A stretch of DNA of 64,000 nt, from the NCBI RefSeq assembly GCF_932294415.1, contig NC_065539.1, positions 53,835,501 through 53,899,500 on the forward strand, in the 5' to 3' direction. This document shows, piece after piece, positions 63,155 through 64,000 of this stretch (position 1 is its first letter; every line of letters starts with the position of its first letter). Below the pieces are notes generated by a model. That model was given only the letters and a program-made list of their open reading frames with translations. It had not been told where the DNA came from and ran no database searches. This DNA comes from Quercus robur. Its lineage: Eukaryota > Streptophyta > Magnoliopsida > Fagales > Fagaceae. Made by a program: the position numbers and the translations under genes.

Positions 63155-64000
63155 CTACACCCAAAAAAGGAAACCACAAGAAGAACATTGAGGCGGTTTC
63201 TTGCAAGTAAAATTCATACCAATCCAATAACTTGTGTTTCTATGTAGTCTTCAGGTTGGAGGTGTGTTCAATTGATCAATACAATTGGTCTGTTTTTATG
63301 CTTCTTACAGATGAGATGAAGATGCTATCATGAAGCTAATATAATCTGAAAGAATGTTTACTTTGTCTTGCTAAATATTAATCTGTTATCTGTATAAACC
63401 TTACCTCTATAAGTTCACATATATTACAACAAACTCTGAAGGCTTTGTCTGAATGACAAAACTTCATCTATTTCCACAATTCTCATAACAGAAACAGCAG
63501 TCCATCTCACATGAGATTCACAAGTGCGGTGTAGAGGTCTCATGCTAAATCATTACAATTGTCCGATTTCTCTATTCAAAGGCTTTTTTGCCACCCCCAG
63601 TTTGATTTAGGACAAGATGATACTTGTGGTTTACTCTATGACACTCCCACCCACACCCACTGTACTATAAAGAATAGTCATCTGTGGTTATTCTCTGTGG
63701 GTGTATTACAATTTAGGGTAATACAATTTAGTTTACAGAATTTTCATTGCCACATTTGTCCAAAATTAGCGTTTTTTTTTTACACACTTCACAATTTCCT
63801 ATGTCAAAAAGTAGGATGAGAATCCTGTTCTAAGGCCCCAAAAAAATGGATTTATGAAGCAAATCTCAAGGAGCTAGAATTTAAAACTGAAGCAGTACTT
63901 AAATTGTCATTTTTCTTAAGAACATATGTCATATTACGTCCATATGCATGCAGATGGTTGTCATATAAACTATTATTCTGGTGTAAATATCAAAAGCCCC

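Overview
The window looks like nuclear DNA of a dicot plant, probably a woody one (possibly Fagales; a guess from the repeats and gene types, not proven). It is AT-rich, its genes have many GT-AG introns, intergenic space is full of poly-A, (AT)n and (CT)n tracts, and tRNA-derived SINEs, a LINE, LTR elements and short terminal-inverted-repeat DNA elements are layered into it. No rRNA, tRNA gene, CRISPR array or bacterial-style operon was seen.

Layout. 1-7.3 kb: repeats only (hAT-like relic, a 1.5 kb TIR element with a 125-bp tandem array, a solo LTR with a perfect 5-bp target duplication, SINEs). 7.4-9.0 kb (+): a complete two-exon heat-stress transcription factor of class A6b/A2 (365 aa), followed by a tandem repeat that begins at its stop codon. 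9.4-16.6 kb: AT-rich, gene-free, with a fold-back element and local duplications. 16.6-20.76 kb (+): a decayed L1-type LINE with endonuclease, reverse transcriptase, zinc knuckle and RNase H. 24.3-33.6 kb (+): a complete 18-exon dymeclin gene (730 aa) whose introns hold a small LTR-like element, SINEs and a MITE. 34.1-52.5 kb (-): a tandem duplication of an early light-induced protein (ELIP) gene. The distal copy (49.6-51.2 kb) is intact, 197 aa. The proximal copy (34.1-45.7 kb) is a pseudogene whose second intron holds a 10.3 kb Gypsy/Tat-type LTR retrotransposon (34,910-45,246) with an extra ORF on the opposite strand. 53.3-63.2 kb: an aldo-keto reductase cluster: one intact gene (-, 340 aa), a broken inverted copy (+), and a third gene (-) whose first exon lies past the window end. 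Between the first gene and the broken copy is a ~0.9 kb MULE-like element that seems to carry the first exon of a glutathione peroxidase gene.

The host genes do not form one pathway. HSFA6b (heat/ABA/drought transcription), ELIP (photoprotection) and aldo-keto reductases (carbonyl detoxification) are all stress-linked, but nothing in the sequence shows shared control; dymeclin is a Golgi-trafficking housekeeping protein. I found no clear new biological system. The least ordinary items are the antisense ORF with its own TATA box inside the retrotransposon, the convergent inverted duplication of aldo-keto reductase genes, and the captured exon in the MULE-like element.
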